Source: Nitrospira sp. | GTDB taxonomy: Bacteria > Nitrospirota > Nitrospiria > Nitrospirales > Nitrospiraceae | Assembly: GCA_022226935.1 (NCBI GenBank) | Contig: CP092081.1 | Coordinates: 273,049 to 337,048, forward strand | DNA: 64,000 nt | Reading direction: 5' to 3' | In this document: positions 1 to 7,535 of the stretch, piece by piece | Position numbering within the stretch: the stretch's first letter is position 1 | Layout: each line of letters begins with the position of its first letter | Made by a program: the position numbers and the translations under genes | Notes under the pieces: generated by a model | Told to the model about the DNA's origin: nothing | Seen by the model: the letters and a program-made list of their open reading frames with translations, nothing else | Databases searched by the model: none

Positions 1-122
1 ACCTTGAAGGGTTGTACCACCAATCCCCTGGCCTTCAACGCGGCCATCAGCGCCAGGGTGACGGTGGTTTTGCCGACACCGCTATGGGTGCCGGCAATGA
101 CCAGACGAGGGCGTGGCGTCAC
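1..122 (-). CDS. Cobyrinate a,c-diamide synthase-type amidotransferase, N-terminus only
   Basis: This is the first ~40 codons of a gene that runs off the left edge. The translation from a GTG start contains [13 protein letters not shown], the P-loop typical of the CobB/CbiA/BioD family. In that family the ATP-dependent enzyme amidates cobyrinic (or hydrogenobyrinic) acid in corrin synthesis. A Shine-Dalgarno-like GGAGGA lies inside the end of the upstream btuB gene, 21 bases away, so it is probably cotranscribed with btuB. An ATG 14 bases further upstream is out of frame and closed by a stop, which supports the GTG. The B12-regulated context favours CbiA/CobB over BioD, but the glutaminase half is not visible. 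Confidence 0.8.
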   Translation of the reverse strand, partial: MTPRPRLVIAGTHSGVGKTTVTLALMAALKARGLVVQPFK

Positions 123-143
123 GATGCAGTTCTCATGAACGTT

Positions 144-2126
144 TTACGATTTTCCTCCGAATGTCACCCGCACGCCGCCGAAGATCGACCGGATCGGCGT
201 GCCGGCACTGGCAATTTCTTCATACTTCTCATTGAACAGGTTCTCGGCACGGAGATAAGCCTGCATCTGCTTCGTGACATCGTACGTGACAGCGAGGGAC
301 CACACATCGAATGCCGGCAACGGTTGCCGATCGCCGGTCGTGTTATAGCGCGACCCCACATACCGGCCGATCAACGTAATCCACAGGGGATCGATCGGCT
401 GATAACTGACTGAGGCGCTCCACTGATCGGTCGGCCAGCGAGGCAAGCGCGTTTGAGTCTCCAGGTCGCGCGTGATCGTATTCGTATACTGCGCCTGGAC
501 CACCACACCTTTCAAAAACGGCCGATCGCTGGAATAGGTATACGTGAGCCCGGCCTCCCAGCCCTTCGTGGATGCCTCCCCCAGTTGCTGCGGACAAAAT
601 CCAAAGGTACTGAACGGCGCGCAAAAACCCGGATCGAATGTCGTGACGATGAGATTGCGATAATGATTCCAGAAAAATCCTCCGCTCAGTTTCAACTGCT
701 TCGAGAGAAAATACTGGTCGATCCCCGCGTCCATACTTTGATTCTTCTCCGGCCCCAGATTGGGATTGCCGAAATTCGGAAAGTACAGCTCATTCATGCT
801 GGGTGCCCGGAAACCGGTCGAATAGCCGACCCGCAGTTTCGTATCGGTTTCCTTCTGGTAGTACCCGCCGGTGAGACGATAGGTGGTGGCATCGCCGAAG
901 ACGTTATAGCTGTCATGCCGCACACCGGCCGTCGCGAACACCCGATCCCAGAGATTGAACTGCGCCTGCGCAAAGCCGGCATGGGAACTCAGGATGCGAT
1001 TGATCAGTCCAGTGTCGTTTTCCCCCTGCTGTTCTCGGAATTGATAGCCTGCGCTGAGCAGGAGCAGCTTCGTAATCTGAACATTATGCTGCCACTCTAG
1101 ACGATTGGAGAGCACCCGTGTTTCATTGGGAGATCCGAACGGCGTGCTGAAGAATCCATCCACCAAGCTCCGTTGTAGGGTTCCTGGCAGAAACAGCGAG
1201 GCTTCCTGCGATCGCGCGAGCGTCAGCTTCTGCGACCACCAGCCGGTAATCGGCTGTTCATAACTCCCGCTGAACACATACTGCTGACTGCGCATCTTCG
1301 ACCCATAGACATCCGCCGGAAAGGTCGCAGAGACATTGTCGAGTTGGGTATCGGAATTCATCCAGCGCATGGTGAAGTCGAGCCGGCCGTCACGCGGAAG
1401 GTCCACGCCGATGCGGCCCGATCCTTGCCAGTTGCGGAACGAATCTCGCTCGGTGGCGCCCCGGCGATAATTGACCGCGGAAAAGCTCGAGGTATCCCAG
1501 CGGGACAGCGAGAAGCTGTAGTCAACGAGGCCCTGCTTGCCCGACACCGTGCCGCCCTCGCGCAAAGTCGCGAACGAGCCGTACTCCATAAACCCGGTCG
1601 CCGAAAGCGGTCCCTCGCCTCTCTTCGTGACGATGTTGATGACGCCGCCCATCGCATCCGAGCCCCACAACATGCTTTGCGCGCCGCGCAGAATTTCAAC
1701 CCGCTCGATGTTGTCGGTGGTCAGGTTGGAAAAATCATAACTGCCGAGCGTTCCGCTGTTGACGATCGCGCCGTCGATCAGCACCAGCGTCTGGCTGGAA
1801 CCGCCGCCGCGAATTCGTGCGTTGACCTCGGTTCCCGGTCCGCCGCTCGAAAAGACGGCCAGCCCCTGGGCCAACCGTAGGGCGTCGGCCACCTGGCGGA
1901 TATTTTGTTTTTTCATGTCTTGCGCCGTGATCACTTCCACGGCGCTGGTCACCTGTGTCACAGGCACCGGTGTTTTGGTGGCCGAGACGACGACTTCTTC
2001 GGCCTGCACCACCGTTTCTGCTTCAACCGGTTCGTCGGCATAAACGGCCGCCGTCCAGCTAGGCGGGGCACTCGCGATCAACAGCAACACACCATAGACA
2101 GACCATTCCCTGACAATCTTGAACAT
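144..2126 (-). CDS. btuB: TonB-dependent outer-membrane cobalamin receptor (BtuB-like)
   Basis: This 660-residue protein is an outer-membrane beta-barrel that would import corrinoids using TonB energy. A signal peptide covers roughly residues 1-30. A TonB box (EEVVVSATKT) follows at about 43-52. The plug domain (about 55-170) has the IERVEILRG and GGVINIVTK motifs, and the barrel fills the rest, including the RAENLFNEKYE motif near the C-terminus. The terminal residues end in FGGKS rather than the usual aromatic. The gene follows a cobalamin riboswitch and a hairpin that overlaps its ribosome-binding site, and it sits beside btuFCD, which makes a corrinoid substrate the best call. Substrate is inferred from context. 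Confidence 0.93.
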   Translation of the reverse strand: MFKIVREWSVYGVLLLIASAPPSWTAAVYADEPVEAETVVQAEEVVVSATKTPVPVTQVTSAVEVITAQDMKKQNIRQVADALRLAQGLAVFSSGGPGTEVNARIRGGGSSQTLVLIDGAIVNSGTLGSYDFSNLTTDNIERVEILRGAQSMLWGSDAMGGVINIVTKRGEGPLSATGFMEYGSFATLREGGTVSGKQGLVDYSFSLSRWDTSSFSAVNYRRGATERDSFRNWQGSGRIGVDLPRDGRLDFTMRWMNSDTQLDNVSATFPADVYGSKMRSQQYVFSGSYEQPITGWWSQKLTLARSQEASLFLPGTLQRSLVDGFFSTPFGSPNETRVLSNRLEWQHNVQITKLLLLSAGYQFREQQGENDTGLINRILSSHAGFAQAQFNLWDRVFATAGVRHDSYNVFGDATTYRLTGGYYQKETDTKLRVGYSTGFRAPSMNELYFPNFGNPNLGPEKNQSMDAGIDQYFLSKQLKLSGGFFWNHYRNLIVTTFDPGFCAPFSTFGFCPQQLGEASTKGWEAGLTYTYSSDRPFLKGVVVQAQYTNTITRDLETQTRLPRWPTDQWSASVSYQPIDPLWITLIGRYVGSRYNTTGDRQPLPAFDVWSLAVTYDVTKQMQAYLRAENLFNEKYEEIASAGTPIRSIFGGVRVTFGGKS

Positions 2127-2135
2127 CCTGACATT

Positions 2136-2152
2136 CCCTTTCGCTCGAAGGG
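2136..2152 (-). promoter_or_regulatory. Hairpin over the btuB ribosome-binding site
   Basis: On the minus strand the sequence CCCTTCGAGCGAAAGGG folds into a stem with a one-base bulge. Its 3' arm is the AAAGGGA that would serve as Shine-Dalgarno for the btuB ATG ten bases downstream. No U-run follows, so this looks like a translational (SD-sequestering) output for the riboswitch just upstream. The pairing is seen; the function is inferred. Confidence 0.55.
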
Positions 2153-2175
2153 TTCAGTCGTAACAGCCGTCAGTT

Positions 2176-2400
2176 GGGTCTCCTGACTTGCGGATCCTGG
2201 TTTCCCTGCGCCTTCCCGACCAAAGAAGTTCTCAGCGCTCAGCCTTCAGCGAACAGCTTCACGCTGATGGCTGACTGCTGATAGCTCACGGCTTCCTCGA
2301 ACAGTGGCTTCTTGCAGAGTCACTCCCCGCTTACAGTGGCGGCACCGTGATGGTTTTGCACCATCTTCCCCGACGCTGACGGCGTCTTCCTGATACTCCA
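2176..2400 (-). promoter_or_regulatory. Cobalamin riboswitch upstream of btuB
   Basis: Read on the minus strand the leader contains the conserved blocks of the AdoCbl riboswitch in order: GGGGAAGATGGTGCAAAACC, a GCCACTGTAAGCGGGGAG box close to the consensus GCCACTGTAA, GAAGCCACTG, GGGAAGGCGCAGG, and the closing AGTCAGGAGACC (consensus AGCCAGGAGACC). It lies in the 349-base gap between btuD and btuB and should repress btuB when cobalamin is abundant. A non-conserved arm at 2235-2290 carries an extra repeat-rich hairpin. The 5' boundary is approximate. Confidence 0.92.
2240..2273. repeat. Hairpin of TCAGC-type microrepeats inside the riboswitch
   Basis: The arm contains CAGCCTTCAGCG and, ten bases later, CGCTGATGGCTG, which are inverted repeats with one mismatch. 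The surrounding bases are further variations on TCAGC/GCTGA. This is a low-complexity insertion in a peripheral helix of the cobalamin riboswitch and should not touch the ligand core. Confidence 0.7.
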
Positions 2401-2475
2401 TTCTCCAATTGATGACATGCCCCTTCCTGCTACACGGGTGGGCCGGGCACGAACCCCTCCCGCAACATTCCGTTC

Positions 2476-3372
2476 CTACGGGTGAACCGGCAAAGAAGGC
2501 CCAGGCAGCGTGATGCGCGGCAGCCCTGACTCGGGATGCGCGTCGATCAGCACGGTGCAGCCGTAGACCTCTCGCACGTTCTCGACGGACATGACTTCCG
2601 ACGGAGTTCCCATCGCGGCCACCCGCCCGTCCTTCAACATGGCAATGCGATCGCAATATTGGCTGGCCAAATTCAAATCGTGCGACACGATCACCACCGT
2701 CAACCCCCGCTCATCACGCAACCGGCGCAAGACCGAACAAATGCCGATTTGATGCTGGAGATCGAGGAACGCCGTCGGCTCATCCAGCAACAGCACCCGA
2801 GGCATCTGGGCCAGGGCACGCGCAATCATGGTTCGCTGGCGCTCGCCGCCGGAAAGATCGGTCACCAGCCGCGCGGCGAGATGCGCAATATCCATCGTCT
2901 CCATGGCCTGCGCGGCCGCCCGGCAATCATCCTGATTCTCCCACCCGAAACCTAGACTCCAGTTGGACCGCTGCCGATGAGGAAAACGTCCCATCAATAC
3001 CGTCTCTGCCACGGTGAACGGAAACAGTTGCGCGTTTTCCTGCGGCACGAAGGCCACGGTTTGAGCCGTTTCTTCCTGAGACAGACCGGTCAGACTGCGG
3101 TCGAACAACGCGATGTCCCCCATTTGAGGCGCAGCGAGCTTCGCTAACAGTTTCAACAGCGAGGTTTTCCCCGATCCGTTGGGGCCGACGATGCCGAGGA
3201 TTTCACCAGGCTTGACCTGCAGCGTCACATCCTGAAGCACCCACCTGACATCCTGAGCGCCGGGTCTGCCGTAACAGAAAGACAGCTCGCTCAGATCATA
3301 GGCCTGGGCGGCATCGGCACAGGCGCCTGCCGCAGTATCGATACGGCCCCCCTCACCCTGGCGTCGGCTCAT
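2476..3372 (-). CDS. btuD: Cobalamin ABC transporter ATP-binding protein
   Basis: This is an ABC ATPase of about 298 residues that would power corrinoid import through the BtuC channel. With the start chosen here, Walker A (GPNGSGKTS) is near residues 63-71, the signature LSGGERQ near 173-179, and Walker B (VLLLDEPTAF) near 193-202, followed by a switch His in IVSHDL. A longer frame begins at 3393, but the ATG at 3372 overlaps the btuC stop as ATGA, the same coupling seen between btuF and btuC, so the shorter start is preferred. The family (FecE/FhuC/BtuD) also serves siderophores; the riboswitch context points to cobalamin. Confidence 0.93.
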   Translation of the reverse strand: MSRRQGEGGRIDTAAGACADAAQAYDLSELSFCYGRPGAQDVRWVLQDVTLQVKPGEILGIVGPNGSGKTSLLKLLAKLAAPQMGDIALFDRSLTGLSQEETAQTVAFVPQENAQLFPFTVAETVLMGRFPHRQRSNWSLGFGWENQDDCRAAAQAMETMDIAHLAARLVTDLSGGERQRTMIARALAQMPRVLLLDEPTAFLDLQHQIGICSVLRRLRDERGLTVVIVSHDLNLASQYCDRIAMLKDGRVAAMGTPSEVMSVENVREVYGCTVLIDAHPESGLPRITLPGPSLPVHP

Positions 3373-4535
3373 GCCAGCCGGTCCTTTCGCCACACCAGCA
3401 GATAGACAAAGAAGGGACCACCCGCCAACGCCGTAATGACGCCGACCGGAACTTCCGACGGGACAAATAGGGTGCGAGCCATGGTATCCGCAACCATCAG
3501 AAACATGCCCCCGACCAACGCTGAGGCCGGGAGGAGCAATCGGTGATCCGCCCCCACCACCAAACGCACCGCATGCGGAATGATCATGCCGATAAAGCCG
3601 ATCATCCCGCTGAAGGACACGACGGCCCCGGTCATCAGAGCCGCTAACAGGAAGATGACGCGTTTGGTCCGCTCAGTATTGATGCCCAGAGACCGTGCGG
3701 GCTCTTCACCCAAGGCGAGAATGTTGAGCACTCGGACCTGTTTCAAGAGCAGGACGAGGCCGACGAGCAGATACGCGGACAGCGCGCTCAGGACCGGGTA
3801 GGCGGGCGCAGTCAGCGACCCCATCAGCCAGGCCATCATCCCGAACGAGCGGTTCGGCTCCATGATGGAGGTGATGAACATAATCAAAGCGGAAAAAATC
3901 GCATTGAGAATCACGCCGGCCAGCAGCACCGAATGGATCGGCAGTCGGTCATAGGACGCCGCCATGCGGTAGATGACCAACAGCGCAACCAGGCTGCCCG
4001 CAAACCCGCAGACAGGCAATAGCGACAAGGCGAGGACAGTGGTGCCGATCCCGAATAACACAGCAACGGCGACTCCTAGTGCGGCCCCGCTCGAGACGCC
4101 CAGCACATAGGGATCGGCCAAGGGATTTCTCAGCAGCGCCTGCAACGCCACGCCGACGGCCGCCAGGCAACTTCCCACCAAAAATCCCAGAAACACCCGC
4201 GGCAACCGAACCTGCAACAGAATGACCCCCGTCGTCCGAAGCGCATCCGGCTCGCTCGCCGCCCCGAACAGCGCGGACCACAACAGCCCGACAATCTGCC
4301 CCAGGCCGATATACTGGGTCCCCAGCTGCAAGCAGAGCATCGCGAGAATCACGGACAGCAGCAGCAGTACGGCCATGACGGCCCACCAACGCGAGCGAGT
4401 CAGGATCGCGCCCTGAAACGGCCGGTCGGCGACGATAGGGTGTCCGCCGGACGGCAGGAGATTCGGCGTGAGGGTCGGCGAGGGTGATGTCATCGCAGAG
4501 GAGGACGACGTGGGATGGCCGGCGGATGGCATCAT
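3369..4535 (-). CDS. btuC: Cobalamin ABC transporter permease (FecCD family)
   Basis: This 388-residue inner-membrane protein has the hydrophobic pattern of the FecCD/BtuC permeases (about ten membrane helices). It contains the family motifs RLPRVFLGFLVGSCLAAVG, NPLADPYVLGVSSGAALG and the coupling-loop region SFSGMIGFIGMIIPHAVRL. An unusual Ser/Pro-rich hydrophilic N-terminus of about 45 residues precedes the first helix. The start ATG overlaps the btuF stop as ATGA and the stop overlaps btuD in the same way, so the three are translationally coupled. Confidence 0.94.
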   Translation of the reverse strand: MMPSAGHPTSSSSAMTSPSPTLTPNLLPSGGHPIVADRPFQGAILTRSRWWAVMAVLLLLSVILAMLCLQLGTQYIGLGQIVGLLWSALFGAASEPDALRTTGVILLQVRLPRVFLGFLVGSCLAAVGVALQALLRNPLADPYVLGVSSGAALGVAVAVLFGIGTTVLALSLLPVCGFAGSLVALLVIYRMAASYDRLPIHSVLLAGVILNAIFSALIMFITSIMEPNRSFGMMAWLMGSLTAPAYPVLSALSAYLLVGLVLLLKQVRVLNILALGEEPARSLGINTERTKRVIFLLAALMTGAVVSFSGMIGFIGMIIPHAVRLVVGADHRLLLPASALVGGMFLMVADTMARTLFVPSEVPVGVITALAGGPFFVYLLVWRKDRLA

Positions 4536-5551
4536 GGTTGAGCCGCCGATTCAGAGGCGAAGGCCTCCGGGTGGATGACCCTGGCGAGTGCTTCCAGCCC
4601 CTGCATGACACGAGGGCCGGGGCGATTGAGCGCATCGGCCGATACTTCGCGAAGGCGGTTCTGCTGCACTGCCGTCAGCGTGGTCCAGCGTCGCCAAGCT
4701 TCCTGTTCCTTTCGCGGCACCGTCTCCACCGATCCTTTTGGAAAGATCAGAATTTCGGGATCTTCTTTCAACACCGTCTCCATGGTCAGACGCGGATAGG
4801 CCGTAGCCGCTTCCGACGCGATATTGGTCCCCCCGGCCAACCCGATCATCTGATGAATGTAACTGCCTGGTCCTACCGTAATGAGGGGCTGGCTATTGAT
4901 GACGTACAACACCCGGGTGCGCGGCAAGCCTTCTGTTCGGCGGCTGATCTCCGCCATCTGCTGTCGCATCCCCGCGGTCATTGCATGGGCGGTCGTGGAG
5001 CGATCAAAGATCCGTCCCAAGGTATGAATGTGCGCAAACACCTGTTCCAACGATGTAGCTTCGAGCAAGAGCACCGGAATCTTCAGTTCCTCGAGCTTGG
5101 CCAGTACGTTGGCGCGATGGAACTCGAGCGGCGCCACGATCAATTCAGGCCGGAGCGCGAGCAGCGATTCCAAGTTGGGATTGCTATAGCCGACTTTCGG
5201 CTTGGCTGCAGCCGCCGGCGGGAAATTGCAAAAGTCCGTGACCCCGACGACCTGTTCATCCAAACCGAGCGCAAACAACATTTCGGTGATGCTTGGGGCC
5301 AGCGAGACGACCCGTGCAGGGGCTTTGGCGACATACAGCTTGCGCCCCGCATCGTCGATGAACGTGCGCGGGGTGATGTTGGCCATGAACGGCATGCCGG
5401 TCAGAATGCCCTGTTGGCGGCGTTTCATCACCGTGTCTTCTCCCGGGGGATCTCCCAATGCCAGCACGAGACAAGGTAGCAAGGCATACCAGACGACTCC
5501 GAGACATCCAGCGACAATCCGGCTGAGGAAACCGAGTCGAACGGCGCGCAA
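4532..5551 (-). CDS. btuF: Cobalamin-binding periplasmic protein (BtuF-like)
   Basis: The protein is a class III substrate-binding protein (BtuF/FhuD fold) that would deliver corrinoids to BtuCD. Recognisable blocks are APARVVSLAPSITEMLFALG, VGYSNPNLESLLALRPELIV and FPKGSVETVP. The open frame extends to 5629, but that part lies across the terminator and riboswitch end, so the true start must be downstream. A TTG at 5551 gives a plausible signal peptide (RAVR then a hydrophobic stretch to about residue 33); its only possible SD is GGGGA inside the terminator stem. The alternative ATG at 5428 has a better SD but would remove the signal peptide. The 3' end is secure; the start is not. Confidence 0.85.
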   Translation of the reverse strand: MRAVRLGFLSRIVAGCLGVVWYALLPCLVLALGDPPGEDTVMKRRQQGILTGMPFMANITPRTFIDDAGRKLYVAKAPARVVSLAPSITEMLFALGLDEQVVGVTDFCNFPPAAAAKPKVGYSNPNLESLLALRPELIVAPLEFHRANVLAKLEELKIPVLLLEATSLEQVFAHIHTLGRIFDRSTTAHAMTAGMRQQMAEISRRTEGLPRTRVLYVINSQPLITVGPGSYIHQMIGLAGGTNIASEAATAYPRLTMETVLKEDPEILIFPKGSVETVPRKEQEAWRRWTTLTAVQQNRLREVSADALNRPGPRVMQGLEALARVIHPEAFASESAAQP

Positions 5552-5553
5552 AT

Positions 5554-5590
5554 AAAAAAATCCCCAGGGCCAACATGGAACCCTGAGGAT
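5554..5590 (-). terminator. Rho-independent terminator in the btuF leader
   Basis: On the minus strand ATCCTCAGGG pairs with CCCTGGGGAT (ten base pairs, one G-T), the loop is about 16 bases, and a run of seven T follows directly. It lies 60 bases downstream of the cobalamin riboswitch and before btuF, so it is very probably the transcriptional expression platform. Confidence 0.88.
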
Positions 5591-5652
5591 TGCACCCGCA
5601 CACTCATCCTCGCCTATTCCCCAGCCCACGAGGGAATAAAGGGTCTCTCCCT

Positions 5653-5876
5653 GGGCAGGTCTTCTGGCTCATGGTTCATCCTACTCCCCGCGCCTTCCCA
5701 GCTGGCTCGTTATTCGTCCCTCGTGAATCGTATCTCGCGTCAGAAATCCAGACGCATCACGCTTCACGAACAACGCTTCACGGCCACGCGAGTGGCATCG
5801 GCGGGTTTCGTCCCCATTTACAGCGGCGGGACCGCGAGGGTTTTGCACCCTCTTCCCTTCACCCAAGGTGTCTGAA
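5653..5876 (-). promoter_or_regulatory. Cobalamin riboswitch upstream of btuFCD
   Basis: The minus-strand leader shows the AdoCbl riboswitch core in order: GAAGGGAAGAGGGTGCAAAA, CCCGCCGCTGTAAATGGGGA, a GATGCCACTCG block, GGGAAGGCGCGGGGAGTAGG, and the closing GAGCCAGAAGACCTGCC. A terminator follows before btuF. Between the CCACT block and the GGGAAGGC block an extra arm carries repeats of the GTGAAGCGT type. Ends are approximate. Confidence 0.95.
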
Positions 5877-5944
5877 AACGCAGCAAACTTTAGGAGAGCG
5901 GGACCAAACTTGTCAAGGGGCACCTGCTCTGCTCCGGTCAGGCA

Positions 5945-6202
5945 CTAGGCACGATAGCGTACCTTCAGAATGAGAATGGCCAGCGTCAGGACCAACGTGA
6001 CAAGATTCGCCAGGATGATCGGCAGGGCTCCAAGGAGCAATCCATACACCAACCACAGAAACACCCCGATGATGAATGTCAGCAACATGCCCAACGACAC
6101 ATCCTGGGCAGAACGCGTGCGCCAGGTTTGCTGGAGTTGAGGGATGAAGGCAATCGTCGTCAGAGTTCCCGCGAGCAAACCGATAAGCGTGACCTGATCC
6201 AT
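5945..6202 (-). CDS. SemiSWEET-like small sugar transporter
   Basis: The protein of about 85 residues has three hydrophobic helices and the PQ-loop signature (TIAFIPQLQQTWRTRSAQDVS), as in bacterial SemiSWEET transporters, which dimerise to move sugars across the inner membrane. The reading frame is open to 6232, but the ATG at 6202 is chosen because GGGGA lies about eight bases upstream and the helix begins right after it. It follows no obvious operon; the B12 leader lies 70 bases beyond its stop. Substrate is unknown. Confidence 0.85.
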   Translation of the reverse strand: MDQVTLIGLLAGTLTTIAFIPQLQQTWRTRSAQDVSLGMLLTFIIGVFLWLVYGLLLGALPIILANLVTLVLTLAILILKVRYRA

Positions 6203-6363
6203 AGCCATGTCCCCAGATGGAATGACGCGCAATGCGAGCGGAAGAGGGTATCCTGAAAGGAGAATTCACCCCGGCAGCTTGTCTTGGCCCCTAGCGCTAT
6301 GGTAGCATCCCTTCCCATTCAAGGACTAGTCGTTGAAAGACGCCGCAACAAAGGAGTAGGGCC

Positions 6364-6555
6364 GTGGCATTTGCCTGTGATCTCTGTGGGAAAAAGCATC
6401 AGACCGGTAACAACGTCAGCCACGCAAACAATAAGACCAAGCGCGTCTTCAATCCCAATCTGCAACGCGTGAAGGCGCTCGTGAACGGGTCGGCGCTGCG
6501 TATTCGCGTCTGCACGCGCTGCCTGCGGTCGGGTCTGGTTAAAAAAGCGGTCTGA
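6364..6555 (+). CDS. rpmB: Ribosomal protein bL28, zinc-ribbon form
   Basis: This 63-residue protein is bL28 of the large ribosomal subunit. It begins [10 protein letters not shown] and ends with ICTRC-like [13 protein letters not shown], so both CxxC pairs of the zinc-binding (C+) form are present. The start is a GTG with AGGAG about seven bases upstream. It is monocistronic on the plus strand. No convincing terminator is visible after it. Confidence 0.97.
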   Translation: MAFACDLCGKKHQTGNNVSHANNKTKRVFNPNLQRVKALVNGSALRIRVCTRCLRSGLVKKAV

Positions 6556-6851
6556 TCTTCCCCGCGCGTTTCCTCCCCATCATTCAATTTATGATCTGAT
6601 TTCACACTCGGGGTGTGCCCGCTCGCCAGGTTTCCCACGTTCCTCGGTGAGGCAGAATCGCGCCACTCAGCGAGATCGTTCCAGATGGACGCTCCCGCCT
6701 CTTCACACGCGATACGCCGGCATTCCTCCCTGCCCTACCAGGCTGCACGCAGAAAAACGCTGAAAGCAGATGGATCGGTTCGATCGGTGTACAATTCCAC
6801 GTGTCCAGCAGACCGCGCAGATCGCATCACTGTCGAATCGGGAGGCACCTG
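6556..6851. other. Gap between rpmB and the lipoprotein gene
   Basis: I see no coding frame with a ribosome-binding site, no RNA gene and no strong hairpin in these 296 bases. The promoter of the downstream lipoprotein gene must lie here, but no clear -35/-10 pair stands out. Confidence 0.4.
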
Positions 6852-7223
6852 ATGAAATACACATGGACCTTCGGCCTGATCGCCATCACCATCGCGATCA
6901 CCGCCTGCAGTCATTTTCAGAATAGAGAAGCGGCGTATCTGGATTCAGTCAAAGGGCGGGCAACACAAACGGAGGTGAGGCAGGAACTGGGTGCTCCCAA
7001 AGCAGTTCGGAAGAGCGAAGAGGGCGAGACAGTGTGGGTCTATGAAATTCGCGAACAGCAGGCCGGCAACCGGTATACCGCCCCCGGCATCTGGTGTGAG
7101 GAATATCTGCTGACGTTCGACGGGTCAGCCGTGCTTCAGAAATGGAAACAAGTCTCCCATTTCCACGGAGGCGAACTCATGCCGACGGAATGTATTCCGG
7201 GGATGGCGCAAACGAAACCATAG
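6852..7223 (+). CDS. SmpA/OmlA (BamE-like) fold lipoprotein
   Basis: This 123-residue protein begins with a lipoprotein signal (TIAITACS, Cys at about residue 19) and would be anchored in a membrane facing the periplasm. The following segment (SVKGRATQTEVRQELGAP then VWVYEI) matches the pattern of the SmpA/OmlA/BamE fold, in which GxTxxEVxxxLGxP precedes a W-x-Y strand. The ATG at 6852 is preceded by GGGAGG at a good distance. BamE itself assists outer-membrane protein assembly, but many paralogues of this fold have unknown roles, so only the fold is claimed. Confidence 0.8.
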   Translation: MKYTWTFGLIAITIAITACSHFQNREAAYLDSVKGRATQTEVRQELGAPKAVRKSEEGETVWVYEIREQQAGNRYTAPGIWCEEYLLTFDGSAVLQKWKQVSHFHGGELMPTECIPGMAQTKP

Positions 7224-7299
7224 ACCGGCGAGAAATCATGAATGAATACCGTAAGAGCCCCTCCGGAATTCACATCCCGCAATCTTCGGCTACTTCCGT

Positions 7300-7462
7300 A
7301 GTGATGTTCTTTTGAATAAATGCTCGTGCTCCCTTTAGCTGAGAGGAAGCTCTCACTGCCACCGGTGTTGTTGTTTGTCGCGACGAAGTAGTAATTATTC
7401 CCCCACGACAAATTGTTGACCGCCCAGCTGGTCGCATTCCCCCACGCTCAGGAGCATTTAGC
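7300..7462 (-). pseudogene. Truncated fibronectin type III C-terminus
   Basis: The minus strand encodes GNATSWAVNNLSWGNNYYFV and then TGGSESF...STSIY. This aligns residue by residue with the C-terminus of the intact FnIII protein at 8932-9654 (GNVTSYTISNLTLGTTYYFV ... SGSESSYS...KSIY). Nucleotide similarity continues past the end, where the intact copy has a TGA stop and this copy has TCA. The upstream part shows a frameshift (TPLDV versus APERG in another frame), and nothing remains beyond about 7462, near the IS3 element. It is a dead partial duplicate. Confidence 0.75.
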
Positions 7463-7535
7463 ACCATCCCGAGTCAGTCTTCGGATATGCTTTGTGTCCG
7501 ACCTGTAAGTGCTGCGTAAGCTCCCCTTATTAGAT

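Noticed and set aside
5256..5603. Alternative minus-strand frame overlapping btuF
   Set aside because: It is an out-of-frame shadow with no domain; the btuF frame carries all the binding-protein motifs.
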